DNA of 64,000 nucleotides from Mycolicibacterium rutilum (GTDB taxonomy: Bacteria; Actinomycetota; Actinomycetes; Mycobacteriales; Mycobacteriaceae), in NCBI RefSeq assembly GCF_900108565.1, contig NZ_LT629971.1:1302001-1366000 (forward strand). The letters run 5' to 3'. Positions 37,108 through 48,524 of the stretch are shown here, in pieces. The position numbers were made by a program, and so were the translations under genes. Below the pieces are notes generated by a model, which did no database searches, was not told the DNA's origin, and saw only the letters and a list, made by a program, of their open reading frames with translations. How positions within the stretch are numbered: position 1 is the stretch's first letter; the number at the start of each line of letters is the position of its first letter.

Positions 37108-37194
37108 CATGTACTGAGTCAATACCTACGTTTGATCGTTCGGTGCGGGTTCAGTGCGTCGCCCGACGCCCTGCCCCGGCCCGACCGCGCTCAG

Positions 37195-38952
<1,758 letters not shown>

Positions 38953-38977
38953 CTACTAGTTCGACGACAAGATGTGC

Positions 38978-39023
38978 AATCTACGGACTAAATCAGTAGA
39001 TTCTTCTACTGAGCAATCTAGTA
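38978..39023. promoter_or_regulatory. BlaI-type half-site cluster upstream of ctaD
   Basis: AATCTAC (38978) and GTAGATT (38996) are exact inverted arms, and CTACTGAGCAATCTAGTAC follows. It lies 38 bases before the ctaD start. Confidence 0.5.
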
Positions 39024-39177
39024 CTAATCGATGTAGTTGAACACTCCGACCACCGGTAGGCCGCATCACCCGGCACGACGGGTGTCCCGCTGGGGCGGGT
39101 GCCGAGTACTCGCACCCGCTCCGGCCCTCCCGCACACCGACCGACGCCATATCGAGATCTAGTTTGCCAAACATTTG

Positions 39178-39200
39178 TTTACTACGTACGTACGTGTACT
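39178..39200. promoter_or_regulatory. BlaI-type dyad upstream of the M23 peptidase gene
   Basis: TTTACTACGTACGTACGTG contains a CTACGTA core in an extended TACG run, 180 bases before the gene. Confidence 0.5.
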
Positions 39201-39378
39201 TCACACGGCAGGCTGCTCAAAGAGATAGCTGGTCACGGGCGCCACGCGTGGTTGACACACGCGGAGCCGAAGTAGACGGGCGCACGGAAAGCGGCAATCG
39301 TAGGCTTGCCGAATCGTGAGCGTTCGGTTAGCGTCTCGCCAACTGATAACGAACCGGTAACGGTAAGGAACGTCTCGA

Positions 39379-40398
39379 TTGGTGGCACACCGCCGGACCG
39401 CGCGGCCCAACGCGCCACGCAGATACCTGTGGGACGCCGAAGCCACTGAGATCATCCCGGTCAATGAGTTCAGCCCGGCGGCCGATTTAACGGTCAATCG
39501 CGGTCCTTTCGCCACCGACGTCGAGGTACTGACTGCACCCGAGCTCGACGATCTGAACGACCTGACCGACGAGTGGCCACTACTTCTACTTGCGCCTACG
39601 CGTACGTCGCGATCTCCTCGCCCCGCCTCCACTGGCCCTTCACGCGTATACGTTCAACAAACTGGCCAACGTGCAACGTCGGCCGGTGCGCACCGTCGGA
39701 TACCCGCGACACATCGGAAACGGCCTGAGGGCGCTGGGTCCGTGCACGGCCGGCTCGTCGTTGCGGGTGTTGCTGCTGGGGCCATAGCCGCTGGGGCGAA
39801 TGCGATGGTGGAAGCGTCGGAAGTTCCGGCCAACCCGACTTTGATCGCGGACGCCACAACAGCGCAAGGCGTTTCCGTACCGGACGCGGCGGGAGTGCAG
39901 ATCGTCCAAGTAGCCAACAGTTTCGACTCCGCAGTCCACCGAGAAGAACTGGTTCGCGGAGCGGCATTCGCCCAAGAGCGTGCCCAGCGAGAGGCGCGAA
40001 TGCGACGCCCGCAGTTCGTCTTCCCGGCCCGTGGCATTTTGACTTCGGGATTCGGAACACGGTGGGGCTCCCTGCACGCGGGACTCGACATCGCCAACGC
40101 CGTCGGCACGCCGATCTATGCCGCCTCGGATGGCGAGGTGGTCGCTTCCGGGCCGACACCCGGTTACGGCATGTGGGTCAAGATCCGCGCCTCGGATGGC
40201 ACGGTGACGCTCTACGGTCATATCGACACTGCGACGGTTCAAGAAGGCGACCGTGTCTTGGCTGGCGATCAAATTGCCACCATGGGCAACCGTGGCAATT
40301 CGACAGGTCCGCATCTGCATTTTGAGGTCCACCGCAACGGATCAGACAAGATTGACCCGATGGCGTGGTTGCAGGAGCGCGGGGTGCCCCGCCAGTAG
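39379..40398 (+). CDS. M23 (LytM-type) metallopeptidase
   Basis: The 339-residue protein has a cytoplasmic N-terminal region of about 130 residues, one membrane helix (VVAGVAAGAIAAGANAM), a linker, and a C-terminal M23 domain with the zinc ligands in LHAGLDIAN, TLYGHIDT and HLHFEVH. All ligands are present, so it can be an active peptidoglycan endopeptidase. TTG 39379 or GTG 39382 is the start; GGTAAGGAA lies upstream. Confidence 0.88.
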   Translation: MVAHRRTARPNAPRRYLWDAEATEIIPVNEFSPAADLTVNRGPFATDVEVLTAPELDDLNDLTDEWPLLLLAPTRTSRSPRPASTGPSRVYVQQTGQRATSAGAHRRIPATHRKRPEGAGSVHGRLVVAGVAAGAIAAGANAMVEASEVPANPTLIADATTAQGVSVPDAAGVQIVQVANSFDSAVHREELVRGAAFAQERAQREARMRRPQFVFPARGILTSGFGTRWGSLHAGLDIANAVGTPIYAASDGEVVASGPTPGYGMWVKIRASDGTVTLYGHIDTATVQEGDRVLAGDQIATMGNRGNSTGPHLHFEVHRNGSDKIDPMAWLQERGVPRQ

Positions 40399-40465
40399 CA
40401 GGTGATTCCGCAACTGACTAGGTCTACCAGACCACAATTCAGCGTCAGATGCTGCGGACACCGTA

Positions 40466-40484
40466 AGCTACCTACTGACTAATT
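40466..40484. promoter_or_regulatory. degenerate BlaI-type dyad upstream of blaI
   Basis: AGCTACCTACTGACTAATT resembles the half-sites of the other dyads. Autoregulation is usual in this family. Confidence 0.4.
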
Positions 40485-40498
40485 CAGGAGGTTCGTTC

Positions 40499-40885
40499 AT
40501 GGCGCGGGTGCGTGGCTTCGGAGAGCTCGAGGCGGCGATCATGGATCGCCTCTGGAATCGCGATCCCGAGACCGACACCACGGTTAGGGAGATATTCGAC
40601 GAGTTGAGCATCGAACGTCACATCGCATACACCACGGTGATGTCGACGATGGACAATCTGCATGGCAAGGGCTGGCTGTCGCGGAAACGCGACGGTAAGG
40701 CCTACCGATACCGACCGACGCTGACTCGAGAAGAGCACAGCGCCCGTCTGATGCTCGAGGCCCTGAGCGGCGGAGGCCGATCGGAGGCGGTCCTCAGTCA
40801 TTTCGTGGCGCAAATCGACGCGGAGGAATCGGCGGACTTGCGCGCTGCGCTGCGGCGCGTTGCCCGTAAGTCTGGTCGGCGATGA
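40499..40885 (+). CDS. blaI: BlaI/MecI-family repressor
   Basis: The 128-residue protein has a winged helix (about 5-80; FGELEAAIMDRLW, then AYTTVMSTMDNLHGKGWL) and a C-terminal dimer helix region. It is released from DNA when its M56 partner is activated. The strong box AGGAGG lies just before the ATG. The stop overlaps the M56 gene in ATGA. It is the only BlaI-family gene in the window and so the best candidate for the shared CTACGTA dyads. Confidence 0.92.
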   Translation: MARVRGFGELEAAIMDRLWNRDPETDTTVREIFDELSIERHIAYTTVMSTMDNLHGKGWLSRKRDGKAYRYRPTLTREEHSARLMLEALSGGGRSEAVLSHFVAQIDAEESADLRAALRRVARKSGRR

Positions 40886-41826
40886 CCGTCACGGCGGCAT
40901 TGCTGCTGTACGTCGTGGCAGTCCTATCGATCGGGCCGAAGCTTTTGGCCCGGATCACAGCCGATGGCGGGGCTCCACGCCTGGCGATATCAGCTTGGCT
41001 CACGGCCGTCGTTACCGTGCTCGGCTGCTCGATTGCTGCAATCGCTCTGCTACTCATCGAGGCCGCCGGGCACTGGGACAGCCCGGACGCGTTACTCGTG
41101 TCCTGTCTGGAGCGTCTCCATGCAATTCTCGTCGGGCACGCGGGGGGGCCGGCCCGAATAGTGGCAACAGCCGCAGTGGCCATCGCTGCCGGGAGTCTGC
41201 TGGCAGTTTGCGTTCGAGTCGGCCGCGCTTTGAGTCGCATGCGCAGGCACACCTTCGCGCACGCAGACGCCGTGCGCCTGGTCGGTAGTTCAGACGGCAG
41301 CGACGTCGTGTACATCGAGGCATCCGAGCGTGCGGCGTACTGCGTGGCGGGCCGTCCACCGGCGATCGTCGTAACCACGGCTGCTCTCGCTGCACTCGAT
41401 GAAGCGCAACTGGCGGCCGTCATCGCCCATGAGCGTGCTCACCTCCACGGGCGCCATGCCTACGTCATCGCCGCAATGCGCGGACTGACCACCGCGCTGC
41501 CCAAGATCGGGCTCTTCACAAGCGCAGCCACGCACATCAGTTCTCTGCTGGAGATGTGTGCCGATGACGCCGCCGCGCGGCGACACGGTCGTCAGCCGCT
41601 GCTGGCGGGTCTGTTGACCCTTTCAGGCGCCCACACGCCGGCCCACGGTTTGGCTGCCGCCGGTGTCGCCGTGCTCGCGCGTGCCGAGCGGTTATCGGAT
41701 CCACCCAATGGATTCGCACGAGTCCAAACCCACCTCACGCTCAGTGGTGCGGTCGCGGCGATGGCCGCTACCCCGGTGGCTATCGTCGCGTTATCACTAT
41801 CGGGTGTATTGATCTGCTTCGCGTGA
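40882..41826 (+). CDS. M56 family metallopeptidase (BlaR1-like)
   Basis: The 314-residue protein has N-terminal helices, a zinc motif HERAH (about 183-187) and the acidic ligand region LLEMCADDAAARR, then a final helix. It lacks a penicillin-binding sensor domain. It is translationally coupled to blaI, the standard repressor-protease pair. It is closely similar in layout to the M56 protein at 10349. Confidence 0.9.
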   Translation: MTVTAALLLYVVAVLSIGPKLLARITADGGAPRLAISAWLTAVVTVLGCSIAAIALLLIEAAGHWDSPDALLVSCLERLHAILVGHAGGPARIVATAAVAIAAGSLLAVCVRVGRALSRMRRHTFAHADAVRLVGSSDGSDVVYIEASERAAYCVAGRPPAIVVTTAALAALDEAQLAAVIAHERAHLHGRHAYVIAAMRGLTTALPKIGLFTSAATHISSLLEMCADDAAARRHGRQPLLAGLLTLSGAHTPAHGLAAAGVAVLARAERLSDPPNGFARVQTHLTLSGAVAAMAATPVAIVALSLSGVLICFA

Positions 41827-41947
41827 CCCGCTAGCGCACTCGACCCGGTCCATCACTATTCTGCGCAGCGCACCTCGAATGCTCTGCTGCACAGCAGCCT
41901 TGCGGTCGAGGATGTGAACATAACGGAGGACGCTTCAATCTGCGCGT

Positions 41948-42151
41948 CTAAACGTACGAAAGCGCAGCGGCAATGGCGCGGTCAGCGGACGTCGGTTCGG
42001 CCATGAGCAAGGCCACCACCGCCAACCCGAAGGCCAGCAACAGGGCAGCCACAATCCATCGGCGAGTCAGCCGTTCCCTCTGTAGCGCTCGGCGCTGTCG
42101 GTTCCAACTCCATCGCGGCCCACCGCAGGACACGGCCAGTGCGCTCTTCAC
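41948..42151 (-). CDS. small single-pass membrane protein
   Basis: The 67-residue product has one membrane helix (WIVAALLLAFGLAVVALLM) after a basic N-terminus. The GTG start lies seven bases from a BlaI-type dyad, which suggests a very short leader. Family unknown. Confidence 0.55.
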   Translation of the reverse strand: MKSALAVSCGGPRWSWNRQRRALQRERLTRRWIVAALLLAFGLAVVALLMAEPTSADRAIAAALSYV

Positions 42152-42157
42152 GGCACC

Positions 42158-42180
42158 AATCTACTATGTCACTACGTATG
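42158..42180. promoter_or_regulatory. BlaI-type dyad between divergent genes
   Basis: AATCTACTATG followed by TCACTACGTATG. It serves the small membrane protein to the left and the DUF305 gene to the right. Confidence 0.6.
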
Positions 42181-42214
42181 TGACCATCGCTTCATCGGTC
42201 ACCCGATACGAGGT

Positions 42215-42928
42215 GTGGTGATCGCCTTCGGACAACGCGGCCCCCGGACGCTTTCGTCATATCTGCGTGAAGCACCTGATGCACTGCGTACGCTCGAACT
42301 GACACCTCGTATAGGTGGCAAATTCCGCCGGCTATCCGTCGCATTCGGAATCCCAATCACAATTACCGTAGCGGGATGTGGCGTTGAAACAGAGGGTGTT
42401 TCGGCGCAACGTCCTTCAAGTACCTCGGTTGTCACCGCCGAAGAAGCACACACCCGGTTCGATCTCTTATTCGCACGCGACATCATCGACCACAGCGCAC
42501 AAGCTATTGCGCTGAGCAACCTGGCTATCGCCAAGGACGGTCTTGCGCCCGAAATCGTCGACATCGCAAGCCGAATCACGGACAGCAGCACCCGGCGCAC
42601 CGATGAGCTGCAGGCGCTTCTCCTGGCCTGGGGATTCGCCCCGATGAGCGCCAGCTCAGCTCCTCCGGCGGGCGCACAAAACCTTCCGGTTCAGCCAGGC
42701 GAACACCCCCTCGCCACCGAAGCCGATTTCCGCCGCCTTCGCGACGCGGCCGGAGCACATGCGGCGCAGGTGTATCTCGAATTGATGATCAGGCAGCACC
42801 AGTTCACGATGTCTGCCGCGCGTGACCAACTTCAATCAGGGTCGCGCCCCGCAGCGATGGCCATTGCCCAATTGCTCGTCGAAACTCAGGAGGCCGAGAC
42901 CTCTGTCATGGAGGCCCTGCAACGCTGA
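42215..42928 (+). CDS. DUF305-like lipoprotein, divergent
   Basis: The 237-residue protein has a lipobox (VAGC near residue 54) and two DUF305-type helices (FDLLFARDIIDHSAQAIALS and LELMIRQHQFTMSA). It has fewer His and Met residues than the DUF305 protein at 14071, so metal binding may be weaker. The start is uncertain, because the codons before the signal sequence look basic and poorly conserved; GTG and ATG options exist up to about 42340. Confidence 0.7.
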   Translation: MVIAFGQRGPRTLSSYLREAPDALRTLELTPRIGGKFRRLSVAFGIPITITVAGCGVETEGVSAQRPSSTSVVTAEEAHTRFDLLFARDIIDHSAQAIALSNLAIAKDGLAPEIVDIASRITDSSTRRTDELQALLLAWGFAPMSASSAPPAGAQNLPVQPGEHPLATEADFRRLRDAAGAHAAQVYLELMIRQHQFTMSAARDQLQSGSRPAAMAIAQLLVETQEAETSVMEALQR

Positions 42929-42989
42929 ACGCTGCGCAGCGAGGTGCACCACGACCGGATGTACTCCCAGGCGTTGTCGACATCCCCCG

Positions 42990-43922
42990 TCAGTTGTGCT
43001 CGTTCGCAACGCCTTCCGCCCCAGTGGGTCGCGGCGGCCGTTGATGCAGTCCGCGCAGAAATGCGTTGTATGCGGCCAGTTCGGCGTCGCCGCGTTCGAC
43101 GTCGGCTTCCCTCTTCGCCGACTCCGACTCCTCGTCACGACGCCAGCGGACGGCGAAGATCAAGGTGGTCAATAGGGCAACAGGTTCGCCGTATGACCAT
43201 GCCAAGGCGCCGGCGCCCGCCTGATCGGCGACCGGGTCGACGTTCCAATTCGCCGGCGGCTGCGCGAATGTGTCGGTCAGCGCGCGTGGTGCCATCATCA
43301 GAATTACGCCGATGAAGACGTGCAGCGGCATCTCGACGAAGATATCGAAGAAGCGACCTAGATTGCTCTGCCGGACCGGCAGCGGACCAGTCGACAAGAT
43401 CGGCAGGATGAACAGCAGCCCGCTGGCGAGGAAGAACACTTGCAGTGCGACGTGGCCGGCGACGCTGGCCGCCGCCGCGTCGAACAGGTCGGACAGATAA
43501 AGGCCGTAGTAGCTCAGAAGAAACACCGGAATGGTGAAGCCGGGGTGCAAGACGATTCGGCTCGCGCGGCAACGTAATGCCCCCAACGCAGCGATCAAGA
43601 CGTAGCGTCCAACGCCACGGTGTGGTGTCGACCTGAGCAACAGCCGGCCAGGTGCGCCCAACACCAGCAGCGGCGGGACGAGTATCGATAGCGTCAGGTG
43701 CTGAAACATGAAGGCACTGAACAACCGATAGCCATAGCTGTCGATGGCCAGACCCGTCACCGCCGCCAAGGCGATGCACCCAGCCAGGAAACTCGCAGTT
43801 CGCATCCACGTCCATTGCCGGCCGTGCGACCTGACGATTCGAACGGCCAACAGATACCACACCGCCAAGCCGACCGCCACCATGGGAAGAAGCGGAACCG
43901 GCGGCGGCAGCCAGCCAAGCAT
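42990..43922 (-). CDS. CtaG-type cytochrome oxidase assembly factor
   Basis: The 310-residue protein has seven or more helices and conserved His positions in FMFQHLTLSILVPP and FVEMPLHVFIGVIL, typical of the caa3-oxidase assembly (CtaG) family. It has a charged C-terminal tail. It follows the TlpA-like gene by 84 bases on the same strand. It duplicates the CtaG half of the CopD-CtaG fusion at 29932. Confidence 0.87.
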   Translation of the reverse strand: MLGWLPPPVPLLPMVAVGLAVWYLLAVRIVRSHGRQWTWMRTASFLAGCIALAAVTGLAIDSYGYRLFSAFMFQHLTLSILVPPLLVLGAPGRLLLRSTPHRGVGRYVLIAALGALRCRASRIVLHPGFTIPVFLLSYYGLYLSDLFDAAAASVAGHVALQVFFLASGLLFILPILSTGPLPVRQSNLGRFFDIFVEMPLHVFIGVILMMAPRALTDTFAQPPANWNVDPVADQAGAGALAWSYGEPVALLTTLIFAVRWRRDEESESAKREADVERGDAELAAYNAFLRGLHQRPPRPTGAEGVANEHN

Positions 43923-44006
43923 CGCCGATACCGACGGTGGCGACGCAGGAGTGCCACTTGACCAATCACTGTTCGTCGCGCCAACGAAGTGGCGCGCAGT
44001 CGCCGT

Positions 44007-44735
44007 TCACTGTGGTGGCCCGGTGTCGGTGGTGGGCTCGACTGCGAGGCGTCGAACCACCGGTTCGAGATCCTCGGCAAGCAGCGCCCGCAGAAACACC
44101 GCGGCGACGCGATGGGCTCGGTCCAACACGATCGTGGATGGAATCACCGTGGTGGGATACCTGGCCCCCAGGGCGATCATCGTGCGCATCGGCGGGTCAT
44201 AGATCGACGGAAAGGTGACCTTACGGTCAACGATGAAATCGACCGCGGCTTGGCGATTGTTGTCGCGAACGTCGATGCCCAGGAAGGCCACGCCCGCGGT
44301 CCGGGTCGCGTTGTACACCCTCTGCAGTTCAGGCATCTCGGTACGGCACGGGCCACACCACTGACCCCACACGTTGATCACTACCACCTGGCCGGTGAAG
44401 TCCTCGAGCGCAATCATGCGGCTCGGATCCATCAGGTCGGGCCCGCGTATCGGTCCGGGGCGACCTCGCGTCTGCGGTGGGTCATAGAGGATATCGACTT
44501 GCCCACCGGGCGAGACGAACTCAAACGTGCCCCCCTGCGCGACGGCATCGTCGCCGCTCGAACACCCGGACACTGCGGCGCCGAGCAGCACTGCGCTGAC
44601 ACCCGCAATAATGTGTCGTCGTATCGCCGAAGAAACGGATGCTATTCGTCCTCGGCCCCGCACACGTTCATCGTCCGTGTCGATCCTCGGCGGAGGTAAT
44701 GCAGAAACCTGCGGATGACCTATCTCACGTTTCAT
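44007..44735 (-). CDS. TlpA/ResA-like thioredoxin-fold lipoprotein
   Basis: From the ATG at 44735 (GGAAGAAAG just before it) the protein is 242 residues with a lipobox (VSGC) and a thioredoxin domain with the active site CGPC (VWGQWCGPCRTEM). It is a periplasmic reductase of the type used in cytochrome c or copper-centre maturation. The gene is cotranscribed with the CtaG gene after it, and a double BlaI-type dyad lies about 130 bases upstream. Confidence 0.9.
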   Translation of the reverse strand: MKREIGHPQVSALPPPRIDTDDERVRGRGRIASVSSAIRRHIIAGVSAVLLGAAVSGCSSGDDAVAQGGTFEFVSPGGQVDILYDPPQTRGRPGPIRGPDLMDPSRMIALEDFTGQVVVINVWGQWCGPCRTEMPELQRVYNATRTAGVAFLGIDVRDNNRQAAVDFIVDRKVTFPSIYDPPMRTMIALGARYPTTVIPSTIVLDRAHRVAAVFLRALLAEDLEPVVRRLAVEPTTDTGPPQ

Positions 44736-44861
44736 CTTTCTTCCAACCCTCCCGTGAATCGGGTCGCGCGATCCGACCCGGGAGATTGCCACGCTTGACG
44801 TGCGTCATCGCCAGAACTACCTCAAGGCACTCGACGCTTCGAGGTCCGCTCCCAGAACACG

Positions 44862-44883
44862 TTCTACGTACAGACTACGTACG
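44862..44883. promoter_or_regulatory. double BlaI-type dyad between TlpA-like and L,D-transpeptidase genes
   Basis: TTCTACGTACAG and ACTACGTACG, 45 bases before the L,D-transpeptidase start and 127 before the TlpA-like start. Confidence 0.6.
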
Positions 44884-44927
44884 ATGGTAACGACACCAGT
44901 TCATGGCGAATGACGGGATAAACACAA

Positions 44928-46160
44928 ATGAGGCGGATCGGCTCCGCGGCCATCCATCGGCGCAGGGGTCTGTGGTGGACGACAATGGCACTACTGGCAA
45001 TCGCCGGCGTTGTCCTGGGGGTTGGCGCCTGCAGCGGTTCGACGCCGCCGCAGCAGCCCCAAGCCATTGTTGACAAGGGCACACCCTTCGGCGATCTGCT
45101 CGTACCCAAGGTGCAAGCGTCCGTCACTGACGGCGCCATCGGCGTCCCGGTTGAGTCACCGGTGACCGTTACTGCCGACGCCGGCGTGCTGGGGGCAGTG
45201 ACGTTGGTGAACGAGCAGGGCCGCGTCGTCGCAGGGGAATTGAGTCCCGACGGTGTCATGTGGAGTTCAGCCGAACCACTGGGCTACAACCGGCAGTACA
45301 CGCTGAACGCGGAGGCGCAGGGGCTGGGAGGGGTGGCGCGCACCAGCGCCACCTTCGAGACTCACTCGCCGCAGAACCTCACGATGCCGTATGTGCTGCC
45401 CAACGACGGCGAGGTCGTGGGGGTCGGTCAGCCCATCGCCGTGCGGTTCGATGAACCCATCCCGGACCGACTGGCCGCGCAGCGAGCGATCACCGTCACT
45501 ACGAACCCTCCGGTCGAGGGTGCGTTCTACTGGTTGAACGATCGCGAGGTTCGTTGGCGGCCAGCGCAATATTGGAAGCCGGGAACGTCGGTCGACGTCC
45601 AAGTTAAGGCCTACGGGGTCGACCTGGGTCAAGGACTGTTTGGGCAGGACGATGTCGCCACTCGCTTCACGATCGGTGACGAGGTGATCGCGACCGCCGA
45701 CGACGCCACCAAAACGATGAGCGTGCGCGTCAACGGCACCGTCGTCAAGACGATGCCGATCTCCATGGGCAAGGACAAGACGCCCACCGATAACGGCAGC
45801 TACGTCATCGGGGATCGGTACTCGTTCCTGGTGATGGATTCCTCGACCTACGGCGTGCCGGTGAACTCGCCCGACGGCTACCGCACCGAGGTCAACTGGG
45901 CGACTCAAATGTCCTATAGCGGAATCTACGTCCACGCCGCTCCGTGGTCGGTCGGCAGCCAAGGCCGCGCCAACGTCAGCCACGGCTGCCTCAACGCCAG
46001 CACCGAGAACGCGAAGTGGTTCTACGACAACACCAAACGCGGCGACATCGTCGAGGTCGTGAACACGGTGGGGCCCACCCTTTCTGGTACTGACGGACTC
46101 GGCGACTGGAACATCCCGTGGGACCAGTGGAAAGCGGGAAACGCCACGGTAACTGGCTAA
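44928..46160 (+). CDS. L,D-transpeptidase, LdtMt2-like lipoprotein with two Ig domains
   Basis: The 410-residue lipoprotein has a lipobox (VGAC), two Ig-like domains (about 55-145 and 150-250) and a YkuD domain with HAAPW and SHGCLNAS (catalytic Cys near 353). The layout and the length match LdtMt2, the main 3-3 transpeptidase of M. tuberculosis (408 residues). A C-terminal Trp-rich tail packs on the domain in that enzyme and is present here ([10 protein letters not shown]). It is convergent with, and overlaps by four bases, the NlpC/P60 gene that follows. Confidence 0.94.
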   Translation: MRRIGSAAIHRRRGLWWTTMALLAIAGVVLGVGACSGSTPPQQPQAIVDKGTPFGDLLVPKVQASVTDGAIGVPVESPVTVTADAGVLGAVTLVNEQGRVVAGELSPDGVMWSSAEPLGYNRQYTLNAEAQGLGGVARTSATFETHSPQNLTMPYVLPNDGEVVGVGQPIAVRFDEPIPDRLAAQRAITVTTNPPVEGAFYWLNDREVRWRPAQYWKPGTSVDVQVKAYGVDLGQGLFGQDDVATRFTIGDEVIATADDATKTMSVRVNGTVVKTMPISMGKDKTPTDNGSYVIGDRYSFLVMDSSTYGVPVNSPDGYRTEVNWATQMSYSGIYVHAAPWSVGSQGRANVSHGCLNASTENAKWFYDNTKRGDIVEVVNTVGPTLSGTDGLGDWNIPWDQWKAGNATVTG

Positions 46161-47272
46161 TATCGTCGAACGTTGTAAATCGGAGCCGACGAGATCGGCG
46201 CCACCTTGACGGGGGTCCCGTACGTCGAGGCGTGCACCATGTTCCCGTTTCCGATGTAGATTCCCGCATGCGAGGCGTCTGAATAGAAGGTGACGATGTC
46301 ACCGGGCTGGACGTCGGACGTGGCGACGGGCTGCCCACCGGCGGCCAGGGCTTGACTCGACCGCGGCAGCGATTTGCCGTTCTGGAGGAATGCCCACTTG
46401 ATGAGTCCTGAGCAGTCGAATGCGTTCGGTCCGGTCGCGCCCCAAGAGTACGGAGATCCGACGCGGGTCAACGCGGCCTGCACGACCGCCGCACCTTCCG
46501 GCGAGCCGGTGGGCCCCGGCGCGACCGGCGGCAGTCCCATCTCAGGCATCGCCACGATGGCGGGGTCCCCCGCTGGCGGAGGCGGCGGCTGAGGCGGCAC
46601 CGGTCCAGGGTCCGCCAGCGCGGCACGCTGATCCGGAGTCAATGCTCGGTACTGCGCCTCGACGTCTGCGATCTGGGTGCGCAGCCGACTCTGCTCGGCC
46701 TGAAGGCCTGCACGGACCGCTGACGCCTGTTCTGCTGCCGTCCTGGCATCGAGCGTCGAAGATTCGGCCGCGCGGGCGGCACTCTCGGCACGGGTTGATG
46801 CGGCGCGATAGGCCGCGATGCGGTCCGACATCTGGGTGGCCATCAGGCGGTCGAAGGAGAGTTCGTCGAGCAAGCTTTGCGGAGACTCTGCGGCCAGGAC
46901 GGCGCTGATGCCGCTGGTCGCACCTCCCATGTAGGACGCGGCCGCCACCCGGTCCACGATTTTCTGATACATGCGCAGATCTGCTCGCGCCGCGGTCAAG
47001 GCCTCAGACTCGGCGCGTTGGCGATCCTCGGCTTGGCGCTGTGCTGCCAGTTTCGCCTCAAGGTCGAGCTCGGCCGAGTAGATGGCTTCCGAGGTTCGCT
47101 CGGCCTCCCGAGACAGCTCCCTCATGCGGGCCAACGCATCGGCCGCGGGGTCGGCCCGGCCGGTGCCCGTCGAGTTGCCGAGCGTCAATGCAAGCACGAT
47201 CGCCACGACGAGAGCGCCCGCCGATCGGCATATCGCGGCAGGGCAGTCCATCTTCAAAACACAGATCCTCAC
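46157..47272 (-). CDS. NlpC/P60 endopeptidase with coiled coil, RipA-like
   Basis: The 371-residue protein has a signal peptide, a long coiled coil (about 45-215; many Ala, Glu, Arg), a Pro-rich linker and a C-terminal NlpC/P60 domain with AFDCSGL (Cys near 296) and SHAGIYIG. The coiled-coil plus Pro-linker plan is that of RipA, where the N-terminal part blocks the active site before processing. A BlaI-type dyad lies 20 bases upstream of its start. Confidence 0.9.
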   Translation of the reverse strand: MRICVLKMDCPAAICRSAGALVVAIVLALTLGNSTGTGRADPAADALARMRELSREAERTSEAIYSAELDLEAKLAAQRQAEDRQRAESEALTAARADLRMYQKIVDRVAAASYMGGATSGISAVLAAESPQSLLDELSFDRLMATQMSDRIAAYRAASTRAESAARAAESSTLDARTAAEQASAVRAGLQAEQSRLRTQIADVEAQYRALTPDQRAALADPGPVPPQPPPPPAGDPAIVAMPEMGLPPVAPGPTGSPEGAAVVQAALTRVGSPYSWGATGPNAFDCSGLIKWAFLQNGKSLPRSSQALAAGGQPVATSDVQPGDIVTFYSDASHAGIYIGNGNMVHASTYGTPVKVAPISSAPIYNVRRY

Positions 47273-47291
47273 ACCGCAGGGGCATCTATGG

Positions 47292-47307
47292 TCTAACTAC
47301 GTAGATC
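47292..47307. promoter_or_regulatory. BlaI-type dyad upstream of the RipA-like gene
   Basis: TCTAACTACGTAGATC, 20 bases before the start. Confidence 0.6.
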
Positions 47308-47475
47308 ACGAAAAGGTTACGAGCGAATGCGTCGGATTTCAACTGCATAGAAGAGCGGCAGACGTCGTCCACACCGCTGCTTGCGCGTCCACAACTCGGC
47401 GATTCGGGTGGAAGGTCCAGTTGCAGAGCGTCTTTCGCATCTCGCGAATGCCGGCGTCCAGGTGGCCGGACGTCT

Positions 47476-47513
47476 ATCTACTATGTGCCATAGTATGCAG
47501 TGACTTAGTAGAT
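47476..47513. promoter_or_regulatory. BlaI-type dyad upstream of oxidase subunit III
   Basis: ATCTACTA (47476) and TAGTAGAT (47506) are exact inverted arms. A second inverted repeat, ACTATG TGC CATAGT, lies inside. It is 29 bases before the start. Confidence 0.55.
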
Positions 47514-47541
47514 CGCCTGCGGATTTGCATTGAGGGACGGC

Positions 47542-48135
47542 ATGACAAGTGGAACCGCCATCACGGCCCGGGTTCATTCTCTAAATCGGCCCAACATGGT
47601 CTCCGTCGGGACCATCGTTTGGTTATCCAGCGAGCTGATGTTTTTTGCCGGCTTATTTGCGATGTACTTCACCGCTCGCTCCCAGGCTGACGAATGGCCG
47701 CCGCCGCCTACAGAGTTGAACCTCGCGCTCGCGGTGCCGGTGACATTGGTACTCATCGCGTCGTCGTTCACGTGTCAAATGGGTGTCTTTGCCGCCGAAC
47801 GCGGTGACGTCTTCGGACTGCGCCGGTGGTACCTCGTCACTTTTGTGATGGGATTTTTCTTCGTTTTAGGCCAGGGCTACGAGTACATCAACCTGGTGCA
47901 TGAGGGAACGACCCTGTCGAGCAGCGCCTATGGCTCCGTCTTCTACCTGACGACTGGGTTTCATGGATTGCACGTCATAGGCGGTCTGGTCGCCTTCGTC
48001 TTCCTGCTCATGCGCACGCGAATGAGCAAGTTCACCCCGGCGCAGGCGACGGCCGCCATCGTCGTCTCGTACTACTGGCATTTCGTGGACATCGTCTGGA
48101 TCGCACTGTTCGCCACGATCTACTTCGTACGGTGA
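47542..48135 (+). CDS. ctaE: cytochrome c oxidase subunit III
   Basis: From the ATG at 47542 (GAGGGACGG before it) the protein is 197 residues with five helices and subunit III motifs: [42 protein letters not shown] and [15 protein letters not shown]. The short five-helix form is usual in actinobacteria. The next gene overlaps its stop. No subunit II gene is visible in the window, so it must pair with a chromosomal CtaC or one outside. Confidence 0.92.
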   Translation: MTSGTAITARVHSLNRPNMVSVGTIVWLSSELMFFAGLFAMYFTARSQADEWPPPPTELNLALAVPVTLVLIASSFTCQMGVFAAERGDVFGLRRWYLVTFVMGFFFVLGQGYEYINLVHEGTTLSSSAYGSVFYLTTGFHGLHVIGGLVAFVFLLMRTRMSKFTPAQATAAIVVSYYWHFVDIVWIALFATIYFVR

Positions 48136-48524
48136 CGACCCCAACGCCGCGCCCGCCCCAAGTCCGTCGCCGCATTCGTCAGGCCATCACGGTTACTTTG
48201 GCAGCCCTACTCGTCAGTCTGGTGTCGAATGCTATGCCATCTGTCGGTGCAGAACCGTCGGTGCAGTCTGCGTCGGCGACAACCTCGCAAACCCCTGCCA
48301 TACCCACTCCAACCAAGCATTCCTACGACGACACCCACAGCGGACAACAACCCGAAGGTGCAAGCCCAGCCCTTTATATTTTGGGGGGTGCGCTCTTGGG
48401 CCTGATGGCGATCGCTGTCATCCTGTTACGAGCTGGCAAGACTGAACGCCACCACCTCACTCGAAGTGCATCAGCGTCCCGGTCGATCGTCGTTAACCCC
48501 CGAACAACAGATACAAGCCGGTGA
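48132..48524 (+). CDS. small membrane protein coupled to ctaE
   Basis: The 130-residue product has a signal-like N-terminal helix, a Ser/Thr/Pro-rich middle and a second helix ([19 protein letters not shown]). The GTG start overlaps the ctaE stop (GTGA). In mycobacterial cox operons a small membrane protein often follows ctaE, so it may be an accessory subunit, which is inference. Its 3' end overlaps the convergent gene by 32 bases. Confidence 0.7.
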   Translation: MTTPTPRPPQVRRRIRQAITVTLAALLVSLVSNAMPSVGAEPSVQSASATTSQTPAIPTPTKHSYDDTHSGQQPEGASPALYILGGALLGLMAIAVILLRAGKTERHHLTRSASASRSIVVNPRTTDTSR